Shown here piece by piece: positions 17,376 to 25,843 of a stretch of 64,000 nt of DNA. Below the pieces are notes generated by a model. It was not told the DNA's origin and searched no databases. It saw only the letters and a list, made by a program, of their open reading frames with translations. Numbering within the stretch: position 1 is the first letter of the stretch; each line of letters begins with the position of its first letter. Source of the stretch: CAVVUF01 sp963751425 (GTDB lineage Bacteria > Chloroflexota > Anaerolineae > Anaerolineales > UBA4823); assembly GCA_963751425.1 (NCBI GenBank), contig CAVVUF010000002.1, forward strand, positions 744,001-808,000, written 5' to 3'. The position numbers were made by a program, and so were the translations under genes.

Positions 17376-18896
17376 TCAAGTGCTGATAATCAGCTCATGC
17401 ACAGCTTTCACAGCCTCCTCAGCCTCCGGGTTGGCGACCATCAGGCTGATCGATACTTCCGATGACCCCTGCGCAATGGCAATCACATTCACATTGTGCT
17501 CTCCCAAGACGGAGAAAATCCTGCCTGCGACGCCCGGCGTGTGGATCATGCCCGCACCTACCACCGTAATGATGGCGGTCTCTTCCGTCGCCCAGATGCG
17601 GTCGATATCTCGGTCCATTAATTCGACGGCAAAGGCCTTTTCAAGGGCGGTCAGGACGCACTTGACTGCTTCGCTGGGGATGGCGAAACAGATCGACTGC
17701 TCTGAGGAAGCCTGCGAGATAAGCGCCACGCTGGTACCGGTGGAGGCCACCGCCTCAAAGGTGCGCGCTGCCACGCCCGGAACCCCCAGCATGCCCCTCC
17801 CTTCGATGGTCACCAGGCTCTGCCCGCGGATGGCGGTGACGGCTTTAGCGATATCTTTCCCGTTCTGTCCGCCACTGCGAACGCTATTGTGCCAGCTATC
17901 GCTGCCATTGCCATTTTTACCCGGGGCATCAGCGACCAGGCGTGTGCCGGGATGCTGTGGATTGAAGGTGTTGCAGATGCGCAAGCCGATACCCGCTTTT
18001 CCTGCCTTCTCGTTCCGCAGCCCCGCCTCGACCAGTGGCCGGATGGTCTTGGGGTGCAGGACCTTGGCGCCAAAATAAGCCAGCTCGGCGATCTCCCGGT
18101 AGCTGATCTCGGCGATGGTCTTGGCATTCGGCACCACGCGCGGGTCTGCGCTCATCACCCCATCCACGTCCGTCCAGATCCAAACCTCGTCGGCCGGCAG
18201 GACGGCACCCAGGATACCGGCGGTGTAATCGCTGCCGCCGCGCCCCAGCGTGGTGGTGGCGCCAGCCTGGGTAGCCCCCATAAAGCCAGTCACCACCGGT
18301 ACGATCCCTTGGGCTAAGAGGGGCTCGAGCACCTGGTGAGTTTTGGCGGTTGTGGCTGCAAAATCGGGGTGTGCATTTTGAAAGCGGTCGTCGGTGATAA
18401 TCAGGCGGGTCGACTCGACGCACTGTGCTGGAACCCCGCGACCTTCCAGGCTTGCGGTTAATACCCTCACACACATACGCTCGCCCAGTGAAGCGACCGC
18501 ATCCAGGGCGCGCGGGGTAGCCTCGCCCAGCACACTGATCGCCCGGCACAGGCTGCTGAATTCTGCGATCAGGTGGTCCACTTCCCACTTGACCTGTGAA
18601 AGTGCTACTTGTTCCGGGACCAGAGCTTCGGCGATGGTGTAGTGCATCTTCTGCAAGCGTTCTTCATTTTCCTTGAGGAGTTGGATGTTTCCGTGGGCCG
18701 CCTGGTTGGCGCTTTCCAGCAAGATATTCGTCACCTGCGCTAGCGCCGAGGTGATCACCACTATACGCGGCCATTCTTTTGAAGCCTCCTGGACGATCGC
18801 GACGGTCTGCGCCATAGCCTGGGCGGTGCCAACCGAGGTACCGCCGAATTTCATCACCAATGTTTTGGGTTGTTGAGTGGCTTGGTTGGGGTTCAT
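17376..18896 (-). CDS. lysC: Aspartate kinase with two ACT domains
   Basis: Phosphorylates aspartate, the first step toward lysine, threonine and methionine. The 506 residues contain the nucleotide motif KFGGTSVG (residues 15-22), 'VVTGFMGATQAGATTTLGRGGSDYTAG' near 210-236, 'VWIWTDVDGVMSADPRVVPNAKTI', and two C-terminal ACT domains ('GVPGVAARTFEAVASTGTSVALISQASSEQ' and 'TPGVAGRIFSVLGEHNVNVIAIAQGSSE') for end-product control. A Gly/Asn/Ser-rich stretch at about residues 327-345 (GKNGNGSD...GGQNGKD) separates kinase and ACT parts. Its ATG overlaps the thrC stop by four bases, so it shares the thr attenuator. Confidence 0.95.
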   Translation of the reverse strand: MNPNQATQQPKTLVMKFGGTSVGTAQAMAQTVAIVQEASKEWPRIVVITSALAQVTNILLESANQAAHGNIQLLKENEERLQKMHYTIAEALVPEQVALSQVKWEVDHLIAEFSSLCRAISVLGEATPRALDAVASLGERMCVRVLTASLEGRGVPAQCVESTRLIITDDRFQNAHPDFAATTAKTHQVLEPLLAQGIVPVVTGFMGATQAGATTTLGRGGSDYTAGILGAVLPADEVWIWTDVDGVMSADPRVVPNAKTIAEISYREIAELAYFGAKVLHPKTIRPLVEAGLRNEKAGKAGIGLRICNTFNPQHPGTRLVADAPGKNGNGSDSWHNSVRSGGQNGKDIAKAVTAIRGQSLVTIEGRGMLGVPGVAARTFEAVASTGTSVALISQASSEQSICFAIPSEAVKCVLTALEKAFAVELMDRDIDRIWATEETAIITVVGAGMIHTPGVAGRIFSVLGEHNVNVIAIAQGSSEVSISLMVANPEAEEAVKAVHELIIST

Positions 18897-19996
18897 AGGC
18901 TCTTTTCCATAGAATACTGTGGGAACGAACTATTGAGTTCACTGGATTGGAGGATAAAAGTTTCAATCTCTTCGATCCTGGCGGGTAAGAGGGCTGGCTT
19001 GGGCATTGACCTCGCCACAATCTCCGGGTCTTTCAAGCCGTGGCCGGTGCAGACTCCCACCACGCGCTTGCCGCTCAGGCTCAGCCTCCCTGCTGCTGCT
19101 TCGGCGGCCAGGCCGGCTAATCCTGCCGCGGAAGCTGGCTCTACCCACACGCCCTCTGCCGCCAGCCTGCGCTGCATGGCCAGGATTTCAGCGTCGCTGA
19201 CTGCCACGATGCTTCCCCCCGATTCTTCCGCAGCCTGCAGGGCTTGCTCACCGCGGGCGGGTTTGCCAATCCGGATGGCGGAGGCCATCGTTTCGGGTTT
19301 TTCGACCGGCTTGCCCAAAACAAGTGGGGCTGCGCCTTCCGCCTGGACTCCCAACAGTTTGGGCAGCCCGGAGCCTTTGAGCTGGTGAAGCTGCCGAAAA
19401 CCCATCCAGTAGGCCGTGATATTTCCCGCGTTCCCTACCGGCAGGCACAGCAGGTCGGGCGCAGCGCCCAGGTCTTCGCAGATCTCGAACGCGGCGGTTT
19501 TCTGCCCTTCCAGGCGGTAGGGGTTCAGCGAATTCACCAGGGCAATCGGGTGCTTGTGTGCCAGCGCCACCACCAGTGCCAGGGCATCGTCGAAAGAACC
19601 GCTGATCTGGATCACCTGCGCTCCGTAGGCCACCGCCCCGGCTAATTTTCCCGCCGCCACCTTGCCCTCCGGGATGATCACGATGCAGCTCAGCCCAGCC
19701 CGGGCTGCGTAAGCCGCTGCCGAGGCCGCTGTATTGCCTGTGGAGGCGCAGATCACGGTTGCCATTCCTCTACCAGCCGCCTCGCCAATGGCGATGGTCA
19801 TGCCGCGGTCCTTGAAAGAGCCGGTAGGGTTCACCCCTTCATATTTGGCGTACAGCTCGCAGCCGCCTCCCAAAGCCTCCGCCAGGCGAGGCAGAGGGAT
19901 CAGCGGCGTATTGCCTTCGAGCAGGCTGACCCGCCTCGTATGGGAGGGGATGTCCATCAGGTGGTGATAGCGATCGAATATACCCGTATAATGCAT
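18893..19996 (-). CDS. thrC: Threonine synthase
   Basis: PLP-dependent conversion of O-phosphohomoserine to threonine. 'LLEGNTPLIPLPRL' at the N-terminus, 'NPTGSFKDRGM' with the PLP lysine at residue 62, 'ICASTGNTAASAAAYAARAGL', and 'LPVGNAGNITAYWMGF' (PLP phosphate loop) identify it; 'VGVCTGHGLKDPEIV' is the usual C-terminal motif. The preferred start is ATG at 19996, seven bases after GGAGGAA; the frame also extends to a TTG at 20014 ahead of that site. It is the first structural gene behind the threonine leader and terminator and is coupled to lysC by an ATGA overlap. Confidence 0.95.
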   Translation of the reverse strand: MHYTGIFDRYHHLMDIPSHTRRVSLLEGNTPLIPLPRLAEALGGGCELYAKYEGVNPTGSFKDRGMTIAIGEAAGRGMATVICASTGNTAASAAAYAARAGLSCIVIIPEGKVAAGKLAGAVAYGAQVIQISGSFDDALALVVALAHKHPIALVNSLNPYRLEGQKTAAFEICEDLGAAPDLLCLPVGNAGNITAYWMGFRQLHQLKGSGLPKLLGVQAEGAAPLVLGKPVEKPETMASAIRIGKPARGEQALQAAEESGGSIVAVSDAEILAMQRRLAAEGVWVEPASAAGLAGLAAEAAAGRLSLSGKRVVGVCTGHGLKDPEIVARSMPKPALLPARIEEIETFILQSSELNSSFPQYSMEKSL

Positions 19997-20021
19997 TCTT
20001 TCCTCCACGTTCAACTAAATC

Positions 20022-20050
20022 AAAAACGCCCCGGGCTTGGGGCGTTTTTT
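20022..20050 (-). terminator. Threonine attenuator terminator hairpin
   Basis: On the minus strand AAAAACGCCCC (20049-20039) pairs perfectly with GGGGCGTTTTT (20032-20022), an 11-bp stem with a 6-base AAGCCC loop and a U-run. It lies only 26 bases before the thrC start codon and after the leader peptide, exactly where a transcription attenuator belongs. Its loop can pair with an upstream segment (see antiterminator). Confidence 0.88.
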
Positions 20051-20123
20051 GGGTTTGATTTCCAGTAAATAAGGGTTTCTTAACCAACTCCCAACACACC
20101 AAAGCCCAGAAGATGAGTCTGGG
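20033..20123 (-). promoter_or_regulatory. Mutually exclusive hairpins (pause hairpin / antiterminator) of the thr leader
   Basis: On the minus strand segment 1 CCCAGA (20123-20118), right after the Thr codon run, pairs with segment 2 TCTGGG (20110-20105). Segment 2 extends into GGGCTTTGG (20107-20099), complementary with one bulge to segment 3 CCAAGCCC (20040-20033), which forms the loop and left arm edge of the terminator. A further TTGGG...CCCAA pair lies inside. A ribosome stalled on the Thr codons would cover segment 1, freeing 2 to pair with 3 and blocking the terminator: the classical attenuation arrangement. Confidence 0.75.
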
Positions 20124-20163
20124 TAGTGGTAGTTGTGGTGGTAGTCAGATTCCGGGAGTACAT
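20080..20163 (-). CDS. thrL: Threonine-rich leader peptide (thr operon attenuator)
   Basis: ATG at 20163 opens a 27-codon frame ending in TAA at 20080. After six residues (MYSRNL) come eight consecutive threonine codons (ACT ACC ACC ACA ACT ACC ACT ACC), then Gln, another Thr, and a hydrophobic Gly/Leu/Val tail. This composition has no purpose other than sensing charged tRNA-Thr by ribosome stalling. There is no Shine-Dalgarno: the ATG is only 8 bases after a good -10 box, so the message is probably leaderless. It controls thrC-lysC downstream. Confidence 0.87.
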   Translation of the reverse strand: MYSRNLTTTTTTTTQTHLLGFGVLGVG

Positions 20164-20171
20164 TGGGCGTA

Positions 20172-20200
20172 ACTATATCATGCGGCTTCCGGAAGGTCAA
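20172..20200 (-). promoter_or_regulatory. Sigma70-type promoter of the thr leader-thrC-lysC operon
   Basis: TTGACC (20200-20195), a 17-base spacer and TATAGT (20177-20172) on the minus strand form a near-consensus housekeeping promoter. The expected transcription start is at or within two bases of the leader peptide ATG at 20163. Confidence 0.8.
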
Positions 20201-20241
20201 GAGAAGGTGTGGATTTTTCAAGATGGGTGTATCATTTCAGC

Positions 20242-21000
20242 ATGACAAATGATTCATTCCGCAAACGCTTAGCTCAAAAAGAAACCCTCCTCGGTACATT
20301 GCTCACCCTGCCCTCCCCGGACCTGGCAGAAGTGCTTGCCCTGACGGGGTTGGATTGGTTGTTCGTTGACCTGGAGCATTCCACCATGGATGCCGCAGCC
20401 GCCCAAGCCATTTTGCAGGCCGTAGCGGGGCGGTTAGACTGCCTGATCCGTGTTCCGCTCAACGATGAAGTCTGGATCAAGAAGACCCTGGATACCGGCG
20501 CGACCGGGATCATTGTGCCTCAAGTGAATACCGTCGAGGAGGCGGAGCGTGTGGTGCGCTTCAGCCGCTACCCTCCCCAGGGCGAGCGCAGCGTCGGGCT
20601 GGCGCGCGCCCACGGCTACGGGGCTGACTTGCAGGGTTACCTCACGCGCGCCAATGCTGAGGTGGTCGTGGTGATCCAGGCAGAGCACATCCTGGCGGTG
20701 CAGAATATCGAAGCGCTGGTAGCTGTCGAAGGCATCGATGCCATCTTAGTGGGTCCCTATGATCTTTCCAACAGCATGGGGCTGGTGGGGCAGGTCGAGC
20801 ATCCGGACGTGCAGGCGGCTATTGAGCATGTGCGCCAGGTCTGCCAGGCGCACGGCATACCCCTGGGGATTTTTACCGCCAACATAGAGCGGGCGGCCGA
20901 TCTCAGAGCCCAGGGTTACACCCTGCTGGCAGTCAGCACGGATGCGCTCCTGATCTCGCAGTCCGTAGAATTAATTGTTGGGCAGCGTATTTATTTCTGA
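20242..21000 (+). CDS. HpcH/HpaI family aldolase
   Basis: Class II pyruvate-type aldolase of about 252 residues. 'GTLLTLPSPDLAEVLALTGLDWLFVDLEHSTMD' at the N-terminus, 'LIRVPLNDEVWIKKTLDTGATGIIVPQVNTVEEAERVV', 'VVIQAEHILAVQNIEAL' (metal Glu) and 'IDAILVGPYDLSNSMG' (metal Asp) are family hallmarks. Members cleave 4-hydroxy-2-oxo acids, including 2-keto-3-deoxy-L-rhamnonate; with a rhamnosidase nearby, a rhamnonate role is possible but unproven. ATG at 20242 is preferred because it aligns with family N-termini, although the frame extends to an ATG at 20209. Divergent from the thr promoter. Confidence 0.88.
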   Translation: MTNDSFRKRLAQKETLLGTLLTLPSPDLAEVLALTGLDWLFVDLEHSTMDAAAAQAILQAVAGRLDCLIRVPLNDEVWIKKTLDTGATGIIVPQVNTVEEAERVVRFSRYPPQGERSVGLARAHGYGADLQGYLTRANAEVVVVIQAEHILAVQNIEALVAVEGIDAILVGPYDLSNSMGLVGQVEHPDVQAAIEHVRQVCQAHGIPLGIFTANIERAADLRAQGYTLLAVSTDALLISQSVELIVGQRIYF

Positions 21001-21046
21001 TAAAACACCATATTCACTCAATTCACCATAAAGGAAGAAAATAAGC

Positions 21047-22723
21047 ATGAACCAGACTCATTCTGTAACATCCGGTTCCTTTGTTTATCCTTCTACAAGT
21101 GGCGTGATACCAGCCTCAACAATCGAAGAAATGGATAAGATGGTTCACAGGCTTCGTAGCCATAAGGACAAATGGAATGGGGAATCCATTAAGGTTCGTC
21201 TGGGTTACCTGGAAAGGATGATCCACGATTTTTCCGCTCTTGCAGACCGATGGGTGGAACAAGTAACCTTGGCTGAACGAATTGAGGGAGATGATTTTGC
21301 AGTTGGCATAGAATGTATGGCGGGACCCTATTCCGTTCTGCGAAATTTGCAAGGCTTGAAGAGAGCATTGCTTGATATTCAATCGGACGGTATTCCTAAA
21401 ATTCCTGGCCCCGTTGTTACTCGTACCAACCGGCAGGTTTCCGCCCAGGTATTTCCGCAAACTGCCTACGACCAGTTATTATTCAGCGGTTATCGGGTTG
21501 AGGTGTGGATGGAGCCGGAGGTCGCGCTTGAAGACCTTCCAAAGACGCAGGCTTTGAGTTATTCCAAACCAGCACCGTCGGGAAAAGTCGCCCTGGTTTT
21601 AGGAGCTGGAAACCTTCCAGGAATTCCGGTTACCGATGTTCTTGATAAGCTCTTTATCCAAAATCAGGTTGTACTATTGAAAATGAACCCGGTCAATGAT
21701 TACATTGGGTCATTGCTCGAAGGGGGGTTCGACTGTCTGATCGAGGCAGGATATATGCAGATTGCTTATGGCGGAGCAAGTGAAGGAGCTTATCTGTGCC
21801 AACACCCTGGTGTAGATGAAATCTTCATCACCGGTTCTGATAAAACCTTTGATACGATTGTTTTCGGTCCTGGAGAGTCAGGCACACGCCGGAAAATCGA
21901 ACACCAGCCCTTATTGAAAAAAACCGTTAATGGTGAGCTGGGAAATGTAACTCCGGTCATCGTCGTGCCGGGAAAATGGGGCCAAGCTGATTTGGACTAC
22001 CAGGCGGAGAGCATCGTTTCTTGGATCGCAACCCATGCCAGTTGCGCATGCAATAATCCGCGGGTGATCATTCTCCATGCTGACTGGCCGCAACGCAACG
22101 ATTTCCTGGATGCGCTCCGGCGAGTTTTTTCCCGCACTCCCTTGCGATTTGCCTACTATCCGGGCAGTCAACAGCGATATCAGTCCTATTTAGATACCCA
22201 TTCAGGTGTAGAAAAAATTGGAGAACCCAAAGATGGCGAACTCCCATGGACGATGATCACGGATGTCAACATCCAGAATCGAGTGGATACCTGTTTCACA
22301 ACAGAAGCTTTTTGCAGTGTGGTTGCTATTGCGATGATTTCCGCAACCAGCATCCCGGAGTATATGGAACGCGCGGTTGCTTTCTCCAATGAAACACTGT
22401 GGGGAACGCTCTCAGCAGGATTATGTGTTCATCCAATCTCGATGAAAGACCCTCAAGTTAAAGTTGCAGTCGAAACAGCCATTGAGCAACTGCGCTATGG
22501 AACAATCGGTATTAACTGCTCAGCTGGACTCAGCTGGGTATTGATGACTACACCTTGGGGAGCATTCCCTGGCTCAAGCATTTACGATATTCAGTCCGGA
22601 AATAGCTTTGTGCACAATACTTTGATGTTCTCAAAGCCACAAAAGACTGTGATGTATGCAAAATTTCATGAAACGCCAAAACCGATCGGTTTCGTTTCCG
22701 CGGTAAAGTATTACGCCGGTTAG
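21047..22723 (+). CDS. Aldehyde dehydrogenase-superfamily protein, atypical
   Basis: The 558-residue protein has ALDH landmarks: 'SGKVALVLGAGNLPGIPVTDVLDKLF' (cofactor region, near residue 180), 'GVDEIFITGSDKTFDTIVFG' and 'NGELGNVTPVIVVPG', which corresponds to the general-base ELGG segment. The Cys expected about 35 residues later sits in 'ASCACNNPRVIIL', unlike the common GQxC form. A long N-terminal helical region (residues 20-110) and 'ALCVHP'-like C-terminal segments are also unusual. It follows the aldolase by 46 bases, suggesting a pair in which the aldolase's aldehyde product is oxidised. AGGAAG precedes the start. Confidence 0.72.
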   Translation: MNQTHSVTSGSFVYPSTSGVIPASTIEEMDKMVHRLRSHKDKWNGESIKVRLGYLERMIHDFSALADRWVEQVTLAERIEGDDFAVGIECMAGPYSVLRNLQGLKRALLDIQSDGIPKIPGPVVTRTNRQVSAQVFPQTAYDQLLFSGYRVEVWMEPEVALEDLPKTQALSYSKPAPSGKVALVLGAGNLPGIPVTDVLDKLFIQNQVVLLKMNPVNDYIGSLLEGGFDCLIEAGYMQIAYGGASEGAYLCQHPGVDEIFITGSDKTFDTIVFGPGESGTRRKIEHQPLLKKTVNGELGNVTPVIVVPGKWGQADLDYQAESIVSWIATHASCACNNPRVIILHADWPQRNDFLDALRRVFSRTPLRFAYYPGSQQRYQSYLDTHSGVEKIGEPKDGELPWTMITDVNIQNRVDTCFTTEAFCSVVAIAMISATSIPEYMERAVAFSNETLWGTLSAGLCVHPISMKDPQVKVAVETAIEQLRYGTIGINCSAGLSWVLMTTPWGAFPGSSIYDIQSGNSFVHNTLMFSKPQKTVMYAKFHETPKPIGFVSAVKYYAG

Positions 22724-22940
22724 CACCGTTACTGGTTGATCTAATGGCCAGACCCAACCTTTGGAAACTTCCGCGGATCTTTTGGACGGCACTTACATAA
22801 GGTTTATATCGTTTTCGCTAACCCACAATCGTGAGGATGTAAGAGACAACAGATCCTAAAAACTCAGCCCTTAACTGAACCAGGTTTCAGGGGAAGAATT
22901 GATACACACCATAAAAACCCGTATCCTTCCGTGAGCATTT

Positions 22941-24933
22941 TTACCATCCCGGGAAATAATGTAAATGCCCGTAGATCGGCCCGATCCGCTCTCGTTTCTC
23001 TGCGAAAGCCCGCTTGAATTCGGGATGGTCCCGTAAATTTCCCCAGCGGCGATCATTCTCCCAGATACCATCGTACCCATACGGCGCATTGGACCAGTAA
23101 GCCAGTGCGTTTCGTAAAGCCTCGAAGGCCTTGGCTTCCTCGCCTGCCGCGGCTGCCTCGCGTGCCACCAGGTACCAGCCGAACAGCCCATATTCATCCA
23201 CGCTTTGGATGCCATCCTTCTCAACCGCCTCCACCAGCTCAGGTGGGGTTGGTGCACCTTTTCCCGCCGCGATCACGATCGCCCAGGGACCGCCCGCCTG
23301 CAGGCCGCGCTCCTTCAGCTCTCTCTGCGAGATCACCTCTGCCGCTTCCCAATCCTGGCTCTGGATATAGCCGAGTGGGTTGAAGCGTTCCCAGTCCCAC
23401 GGAACACTGGCTTTTACTGCCTCCGGCGCCGCTGAGTTCGCCCAACTTTTCCCAGATCGCCTGCGCCAGACCGTTAGCCTCTGCCCAGCTGCAGCGCCTG
23501 CGCAGCGTCCCCAGGATCGTCAGGCGAACCTGCTCCAACGACGCCCATTGTCCCGAATTGATCCTTTCCTGCGCCCATTCCAGCCAACTTTCAACCACCT
23601 TTTGGGGCTCGTCCACCCAGGTCTTAAACACAAGCAGGCTGTATGCGCATCAGGGTCGGTCGAATATTCATAACGTTTCAGCAGGTATTGGGCAATTTCT
23701 TTGTAATCCAGCTTAGCCTGGTGGAAGATCATCAGCCAGCCGCTGTCTCTCTGCAGCTCGCCCGGTTCAGGCAGCGGCTCGAGAGGTCTGCACAGCTCCC
23801 AGGCCTGTTGGGCGATCTGCTGGGCCCGCCTCAGCTCTCCTGCAGCCGAGAAGCAGTCCACCAGGGTGTAGCAAGCGAAGGGTAAGAACTGCATGACCGT
23901 CGTTGGTTCTGACTGCTGCATCAACCTGACAAGCTCCTGCCAGGTCTCATCTGCTGCTTCATAATCTGCGGCACAGCCCTCTGCCCAGGCCAGCATCCCC
24001 AGGCGCTCCAGGCTGGGTCCTTTCTTGTCGATCCATTTCTTGAGGAAGGTGATCGCATCCGACATGGCTGGCACTGCCAGCAGCGTTCTTGCCAGCTCCC
24101 TGTAAACGGACTCATCGTCGGCGGACTCCAGGATGAGCTCTGCCTGCCTCACCAGCTCGGGCAGCAAGTCCCAGCGCCCCTGCCCGTACACGCCTCCCCA
24201 CATCAGCGTGCGGTTGAGCTCTTTGAGCGCCTCCGGATGACCCGGCGATTGCGCCAACACCTGGCGCAGCAGCACCTCGGCTTGCTCGAATTGGCGTGCT
24301 TTGTTAAAATCTCCCGCCCGCAGGATCGCTTGTTCCAAGGTTTCCTGGGTGAAGCTGCCCGGCAGGGCGTTCGCTTTAAGCTCGTCTTGAACCATATCCA
24401 GCATCCTTTCCTTGAGCCGCTGCCGGGAAGCGTGCAGGCGGCTTTTGACTGTCTTGGGGGGCAGATCGAGAAAATTAGCGATCTCTCGTTGGGAATAGCC
24501 GTTGATATAGAAGAGGGTCGTGACCACCCGCTCATTTTCCGGCAGACTTTGGATGGCGTTTTGTACCTGGTTTTCGAATTCGCGCTGCTCGGTGACGATC
24601 TCAGGACTTGGAAGAGGCGACGCAACTTCGGTGACCCTCTCCAGTGATGTGAACGTGAAGTGCTTTCGGCGGGTCAGCCGGTCACAGTGCTTGAATACAA
24701 TGCGCTTGAGCCAGACTGGAAAGGCATATGCCTCTCGCAGGTCCGGCAGGCAGGCGTAGGCTTCGATAAAGGCTTCCTGCGCTGCATCTTGCGCCAGTTG
24801 GAAATCGTTGATGATATGTGTAAGCGTAACCGTAAGCCATATCCTGGAATCTGCGCACAATTTCCTCGTAAGCTCCCCGATCGCCGGATTGTGCCCTGTG
24901 GATCAGCCCAACCATTTCTTCCGTGCGGGTCAT
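22941..24933 (-). CDS. ECF-type RNA polymerase sigma factor with long C-terminal helical-repeat extension (three frameshifts)
   Basis: About 663 residues. Region 2 is 'YEEIVRRFQDMAYGYAY' plus 'DFQLAQDAAQEAFIEAYACLPDLREAYAFPVWLKRI'; region 4 is 'SLPENERVVTTLFYINGYSQREIANFLDLPPKTVKSRLHASRQRLKERML'. Beyond residue 190 is a roughly 450-residue alpha-helical part with TPR-like pieces ('ARQFEQAEVLLRQVLAQSPGHPEALKELN') that runs on to 'KAFEALRNALAYWSNAPYGYDGIWENDRRWGNLRDHPEFKRAF'. The frame breaks near 24815, 23645 and 23425. No anti-sigma gene is adjacent, so the extension may be the regulator, as in other sigma factors with fused sensory tails. Confidence 0.8.
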
Positions 24934-25279
24934 TTGTGTTCGATGCCTTCCAGATTAAAGTCCCAATTTCCTATGAAAAAGTTGTTATGACTCTTCGATT
25001 AAAATTGGTCCAGCATAATTTAGCGGCCTGATCAATTAAAAATTGGACGTGGATGAATACGGAAAACGCGGATTAGAACATGATTCTGAGGTAATTGCTG
25101 AACAATTGGTTTTTCCGCGTTCATCTGCGCTCATCAGCGTCCCATCAAATGAGATTGCCAAGTTTATGGGATTCGGCCATTGTTCGTTTGATCCTGATCC
25201 AAGTACTGCAGGTGGGGTCTTTCCACGCCGAGCTGCCTGTCCTGCATATCCACAAGACGCTCGAAATGCTATAAATGTT
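24934..25279. other. 346-base intergenic stretch with no gene
   Basis: No convincing ORF with ribosome site is seen. Around 25040-25140 it holds pieces such as GTGGATGAATACGGAAAACG and TTTTTCCGCGTTCATCTGCG followed by CTCATCAGCGTCC, the same family of 'cgcggat/cacggat' oligomers found in other gaps here. It must also contain the promoter for the sigma-factor gene, which I cannot place. Confidence 0.5.
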
Positions 25280-25642
25280 TTAGCAAGGTTTACTTTTTAA
25301 ATTTACGGTATCCTCAAGCAGCTTCCGGATCACGTCCATATCCATTTTCTTTAGATTCGAAAATCGAATGCAGCCTTTGCCCACACTCAACCCTTTCAGC
25401 CGTGCTCGGTTCGCTTGCACCACATCTTCTTTCAAGATATACAGTGAAATATAATTCTTTTGGTTGGCGAACCCTACCTCGACGGTGCTGTTCTTCTTGT
25501 AACCTGGCATGCCATACTCCATCCCCTCTTCATAACCGGTCAGCACTTCCAGGCACAGCTCACGCAGCTTCGTCAGGTACACCTGGCGCTCTGCGGTAGC
25601 TTCCTGAAGATAAGTGGTTACATCTTGGGCTTTACTTTGCAT
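25280..25642 (-). CDS. DUF1801 (YdhG-like) family protein
   Basis: About 120 residues. 'DVTTYLQEATAERQVYLTKLRELCLEVLTGYEEGMEYGMPGYKKNSTVEVGFANQKNYISLYI' followed by 'SVGKGCIRFSNLKKMDMDVIRKLLE' is the standard DUF1801 pattern, a small alpha/beta protein of unknown biochemical role, often annotated as iron-chaperone-like. ATG at 25642 is preferred because TGAGGAG lies four bases upstream; another ATG at 25654 overlaps that site. Confidence 0.85.
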   Translation of the reverse strand: MQSKAQDVTTYLQEATAERQVYLTKLRELCLEVLTGYEEGMEYGMPGYKKNSTVEVGFANQKNYISLYILKEDVVQANRARLKGLSVGKGCIRFSNLKKMDMDVIRKLLEDTVNLKSKPC

Positions 25643-25696
25643 CCAACTCCTCATTTTTTATCGGTCATTTTGGGCTGCCGTTTTTTAGCATCAGTC

Positions 25697-25843
25697 TTAG
25701 GAGAAAAGCTTTGCGAATAAATACGACCGTATTTGCTGCCAACACTTAAGAGAACAGCTTTGAAAGGAAATACGACCGTACTTGCCACAACCGATCTATG
25801 AGAACAGTTTTGACAGGAAGTACGGCCACATCTTGCGCCACCA
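25697..25843 (-). repeat. Three tandem ~49-bp copies of the esterase gene's 3' end, each with its own stop
   Basis: Copy A (25843-25796) is the true end of the esterase gene and encodes KMWPYFLSKLFS-stop. Copy B (25795-25746) follows directly and would encode QVRSYFLSKLFS-stop; copy C (25745-25697) encodes KYGRIYSQSFS-stop in another phase. Shared core on the minus strand is roughly AAGTACGGTCGTATTTCCTT then TCAAAGCTGTTCTC. Divergence increases away from the gene, so the duplications are old. Confidence 0.75.

Noticed and set aside
20015..20221. 68-codon frame spanning the thr leader on the minus strand
   Set aside because: It runs through the terminator hairpin in another phase and lacks a ribosome site; the Thr-rich frame 20163-20080 is the meaningful one.
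25697..25843. Possible CRISPR-like array
   Set aside because: There are only three diverged direct copies with no spacers, and one copy is the coding end of the esterase gene.
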